Source: Microthyrium microscopicum
Lineage: Eukaryota > Ascomycota > Dothideomycetes > Microthyriales > Microthyriaceae
DNA: 64,000 nt
Direction of reading: 5' to 3'
NCBI GenBank assembly: GCA_010405405.1
Contig: MU004243.1
Span: 801,340-865,339, forward strand
In this document: positions 60,421 to 64,000 of the stretch, one piece after another
Numbering within the stretch: the stretch's first letter is position 1
How the letters are laid out: every line of letters starts with the position of its first letter
Notes under the pieces: model-generated
The model's input: the letters and a program-made list of their open reading frames with translations, nothing else
The model's database searches: none
What the model was told of the DNA's origin: nothing
Translations under genes and position numbers: made by a program

Positions 60421-60734
60421 CTAGTAGTATGTGCGGTGGGAGCCACGTCCATCAGTACCATGCATGCGGCGAGTGCCAGCAGCCTATGGACTTGATTAGC
60501 ATGCAATTATTATGAGCTTGGAAAAGACTAGGAACATACCTTGAGACCTGGGCGGCGTGTGAGTGTTCCTCGGAGCTTCATGAGAGCGCCTGAGACCTTG
60601 TCGCCAATGGAAGCGCGACGATGTTGGTGGTGTGCTGGGACAGTCTCGACCACAACAGTTTGGTGGGAGTGTGCTGGTGCGCGACGGCGGCGGGAGAAGA
60701 GGCCTCCTGATGAGCGTTGAGTGCGGCGAACCAT
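60421..60734 (-). CDS. Small basic protein, 85 residues, hypothetical
   Basis: Exons 60540-60734 and 60421-60483, separated by a 56-nt intron (GTATGT...CATAG), give 85 residues. The product is very basic: MVRRTQRSSGGLFSRRRR at the start, a His-rich middle (AHSHQTVVVETVPAHHQH), then the phrase DKVSGALMKLRGTLTRRPGLK, and after the splice AAGTRRMHGTDGRGSHR. The DKVSGAxxKLxGxLTxRPGxKAAGTRRMxGTDGRG pattern recurs in small ascomycete proteins, from memory, often annotated as stress- or glucose-repressible proteins; their function is not established. The 5' leader is rich in TTG/CAA repeats. Confidence 0.7.
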
Positions 60735-60963
60735 TTTGATGTTTTGGTTTGGTTGGTTTGAAGTTTGTTGGGAAAGTTGTTTGAATTTGAGTTTGAGCAA
60801 GTGAGGATTGAATTTGTTGTTTGATGGTTTGATGGAGAATGTAAAAATGTTGGAGAGTAGGGGTTGTTATATAGACAGTTGTAGAGTGTTGCGAATCTTG
60901 CAAGATTGATATCAATGGAGCTACATCATCGGAATTTGAACCGTGTGTTGCAGGTGCCAACAA

Positions 60964-61863
60964 CTGGCTACATCAGCGGCGTCACTGTTTGATGTCAATG
61001 CAGTAACCAATACAGCGATCAGGCTGAAACGATTGGTGGAGACGGAGTGGGCAAGGCTGAGTGATGTCATTGCCAAGACACAGCCACGGCAGCCACAGGT
61101 ACTTGCAGGGGTCTTTCCAACCTCATCTTTTCCAACTATCACCGCGATATTACAGCGGCTGCATTGTTTACCGACAAAATGACGAGTGTTTTGGTGTTGT
61201 TGGCATTCGTTTGATCTCCTGTCGGAGAGACTCCGACAGGCTTGATAATACGAACCAGATGTGGCGTTCTCTCCAGCCTTGCTAGATCTGAGAATCTACT
61301 ATCGGCATCTCTTGCTTTTGGAGCTGTTCGTCAGGCACGCATTGCATCAACGACCTTGGAAGTAATTCCTATCTACCTCCTTGCTAGCAGGTAATCTACT
61401 TGTACAGCTCACTCGACTCATACCCGAAAACATATCGCGCATTTACGTCAGTCCCAAGAACTCTCTCTGGACAGTGGAAAGCCCTCTCGGATCATCAACC
61501 GTTGGAAAGTGTTCTTGTTTCTAGAACTGCCAGATCCCTGCAGACACGGCACGAACACGTCCCAAAACTGACATCAACTTCCAACTTTTTGTTCCAAAAC
61601 CAAGGCAGGGTCTGGTCACAATATCAGGACCCTGGTTTATGCACACGTTCATTGGCTCTTGAGGTAGGAGTTACTTCCGATGCTGGGCCGCTTTTGGAAA
61701 TAGCCTGCATGATCGTCGCCTTGATCTGGTAAGCCCTTGTGGCGTGGAGCATGTTTCGATCTGGGGTGCTGTGGCGGGCTGGTGGAGATCGAGATTTAGA
61801 GTTGGGGCGCGGCCAAGGATTTATTGACGTGGACGGTGGCAGTGTGGGCAAGGAGGCATTCGT
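60964..61863. other. Intergenic, no gene supported
   Basis: Short frames on both strands lack domains. AGTCTCTCCGACAGG-type inverted short repeats (CTGTCGGAGAGAC / CTCCGACAG) occur at about 61219-61241. Confidence 0.35.
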
Positions 61864-62191
61864 TGACACTGCAATTTTAGCGTCCACGCAGTCAACAAAT
61901 CTTTTGCACCGGCCTCAAGTTGAAGTAGTGAGATGACACTGCAATTTTAGCGTCCACGCAGTCAACAAATCTTTTGCACCGGCCTCAAGTTGAAGTAGTG
62001 AGATGACACTGCAATTTTAGCGTCCACGCAGTCAACAAATCTTTTGCACCGGCCTCAAGTTGAAGTAGTGAGATGACACTGCAATTTTAGCGTCCACGCA
62101 GTCAACAAATCTTTTGCACCGGCCTCAAGTTGAAGTAGTGAGATGACACTGCAATTTTAGCGTCCACGCAGTCAACAAATCTTTTGCACCG
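61864..62191 (+). repeat. Minisatellite, 70-bp unit, about 4.7 copies
   Basis: Unit boundaries at 61864, 61934, 62004, 62074 and 62144; the four full copies appear identical and the fifth stops after about 48 bp. Each unit begins TGACACTGCAATTTTAGCGT, the family A transposon-end motif, and continues CCACGCAGTCAACAAATC, CTTTTGCACCGG and CCTCAAGTTGAAGTAGTGAGA. It is not a CRISPR: there are no variable spacers. Confidence 0.95.
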
Positions 62192-62535
62192 CCCCAAGCA
62201 CATACAAAGACTTTGCTACTGTTCGCCGCCTTCTTTGAAATAATTCGTTTCAGTTCCTCTTCTTACTGTCGACTGCTTGCTTCTGTCACTTTCGTTTCAT
62301 TCAACAGGCCTATGACTTGTTGTGTTCACTACTAGCACACTTTGCATGTATAGTGTGCCTACGAAGTATATAATGTTCTAAGCGTACCAGAAAGGGAGCT
62401 ACATAGGCTATGTAAGGTTTTATTTAGCAATAGCAGTGTCTGCATATTTGACGACGTTCTTTTTAATCTGGACTATGCAATAAAGACTGAGGTCGCTCTA
62501 TCACAGCTGTAATGATTTTGGCTACTCGCCCACCG

Positions 62536-62673
62536 TATGGACGCTAGATTTGCAGTGCAAATAGCCTTGCGAACCCAGAGTGCAGTCCAGGACTCCAGGT
62601 GTACACTAGGTACAGCCTCAGCCTGATGATTGTCGTAAAATCACGACAACACTGACTGCAATTTTAGCGCTCC
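62536..62673. mobile_element. MITE-like element family A, copy 3
   Basis: The left end is GGACGCTAGATTTGCAGTGC (from 62539) and the right end is the inverted form ACTGCAATTTTAGCGCTCC with an extra CACTG before it. About 90 bp of non-coding DNA lies between. Confidence 0.6.
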
Positions 62674-64000
62674 ACAGGCCAACACCAAATCATCCAACGA
62701 CTTTCGCCTGGATTTTCTGCTTGAATTTCAAGACGCATGGAACTTTTCATGGAAACCTTCATTTAATGGATTCCGGAATTATGGTACCACGATCTGGTTC
62801 TATCGGGTCTTCTTGATATTCTTCTGGTATTGGATGCTGCTCCCTTACGTCGATAAATAGCAACAAGGCTGCCGACTGGAATTGACATAGGTGACCCAAC
62901 AACATCGGCTGATGGTATTGCACTTATCAGAGTCTCGATTCTTACCAACTGTCTCTAAGAAAATCCAGATTATGAACCGAGAGCTCAAATAATCACCCAA
63001 GTGTGCCTTCCCAACTCCGTGGTCTCTCTGGTGCCTATTTTGCTGTGCAAATTCTTAGGATCTTAATCCTGCCTTAATCTTATCTGATAGGATAGGCCTG
63101 CAGGGCCAGAGAGCGAGGTCTAACGAATTAAGGACATTGTCTGCCGGCTTGAAGTCTGGTCACTTGAAAACTATTATCAGTGCATGGCGCATTCGCCTGA
63201 TCTGGAAGTGGTAAGATGCGTTTGCAGCATTTCCAGTAACCTATCCTGAAGAATGCTCTTACTGGTTGAGAAGTAAATCCGCTGTTCAATAGCGGACTTT
63301 ACCTGTAGATACTAGATACTATGTCAGGCTATATGCATGCAGGTACATCCCGCAAGGTCCACTTTTCTACCAGTACCATGTACCTCGTGAAAGGACTTGT
63401 TGAGCATGTAGATGGACAAACAGTTCTTGATTCAATAATGAAAACATAATTTTGCTGGAGGACAGAAGGCGGACAGTTATGTTCCTACTTCTGATAGTCT
63501 CCAATAGTTGATTCGCGAGAACGTCGAATCCAATGTGTGCTCTAGAAGGATTGAATATTCTATAAATAGATGTGATCGCCCCTCATGCAAAAGCATATAC
63601 CCTTGACAGGACAGAGTACTCAATTGTAACAGTCAGGCCTCAGCCAAAAAAGAAGAATATGGAAGGATTTCAAGTTATTTGTAGAAAGCAGCCCCGCTGA
63701 AGGAGCTGAGGACTGACTGTGATTTATATGTAGGATCTAGACCCTAGAATTAGCTGGCCTATAAAATTACGTGTTGGGTGGACGTGCGCAGGTTAAGGAG
63801 GCTTGGGGCTTTAAGGCTTCGTTGCACAAACGCCCACATGCAGCTCGGGAAATGAGACTGTGCCCCCTTTCCAGTTTTCTTCTCTCTCCTTTCTAAATAT
63901 TTTACAATCTACCCTCTACTTTTGGGATTGCGACCATAGGCAAAATCGGACATGAGACTTAGGATTGAAAGGTTCTACATCCTGGTAAGCTTCACTTTTC
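62674..64000. other. Right end of window, no gene supported
   Basis: AT-rich with stops in all frames. A minus frame at about 62.77-62.88 kb has protein-like composition in one phase (REQHPIPEEYQEDPIEPDRG) but no ATG or domain, so it may be a transposon relic. Confidence 0.4.

Noticed and set aside
61864-62191. CRISPR-like repetition
   Set aside because: The units are contiguous 70-bp tandem copies without variable spacers, in a eukaryotic genome. It is a minisatellite.

Overview
The window looks like nuclear DNA of a filamentous ascomycete (Pezizomycotina). Genes sit on both strands without operons and are split by short GT-AG introns (43-94 nt, one of 188 nt). The gene set includes a HET-NACHT protein, a secreted cutinase, a secreted flavin oxidase, Vac8, the CAF-1 subunit Cac2 and SRP9. 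Several relics carry TGG/CAG-to-stop changes like those left by repeat-induced point mutation (RIP). The class within Pezizomycotina cannot be fixed from the sequence alone. All exon models were built by hand from reading frames and splice signals; the multi-exon totals come out as whole codons.

Layout. 1-7.2 kb: three tandem paralogs of an unrecognised family (shared YHPN, WAI..NL and AQASGY blocks, acidic serine-rich tails), with a related element repeated in the upstream DNA. 8.4-10.7 kb: vac8 in nine exons, including a 14-nt microexon. 10.7-17.9 kb: a long stretch with no gene I can support. 17.9-19.5 kb: an arrestin-like (LDB19/ART type) ubiquitin-ligase adaptor. 20.4-22.1 kb: a cutinase whose catalytic domain is split between Asp and His by a proline-rich repeat insert of about 320 residues with dibasic sites. 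22.5-27.5 kb: a tiny coiled-coil gene, a GFA/CENP-V zinc protein, a MITE-like element, a secreted protein gene with a stop inside its signal peptide, and a secreted L-amino-acid/monoamine oxidase. 29.5-33.6 kb: a HET-NACHT protein ending in C2H2 zinc fingers. 35.1-38.6 kb: a Rad5/HLTF-like SNF2-RING helicase. 39.8-40.5 kb: a decayed GNAT acetyltransferase. 42.5-45.9 kb: a large conserved ascomycete protein of unknown function. 46.2-47.5 kb: a nest of small inverted-repeat elements. 48.0-50.5 kb: cac2. 51.5-57.1 kb: an LRR/F-box-like remnant, a small zinc/coiled-coil protein, srp9, a 528-bp inverted-repeat element and a broken DUF3176-like gene. 57.3-59.2 kb: a trypsin-like protease with a helical N-terminal region. 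60.4-60.7 kb: a small basic protein. 61.9-62.7 kb: a 70-bp minisatellite built around the end of one inverted-repeat family, plus another member of that family.

Housekeeping genes (vac8, cac2, srp9, the arrestin) alternate with accessory material (HET-NACHT protein, Rad5-like helicase, protease, broken genes, small transposon-like elements). This is typical of a fungal chromosome arm with patchy transposon activity. The two observations I rate highest are the cutinase interrupted between its catalytic Asp and His, and the tandem three-gene family near the left edge.
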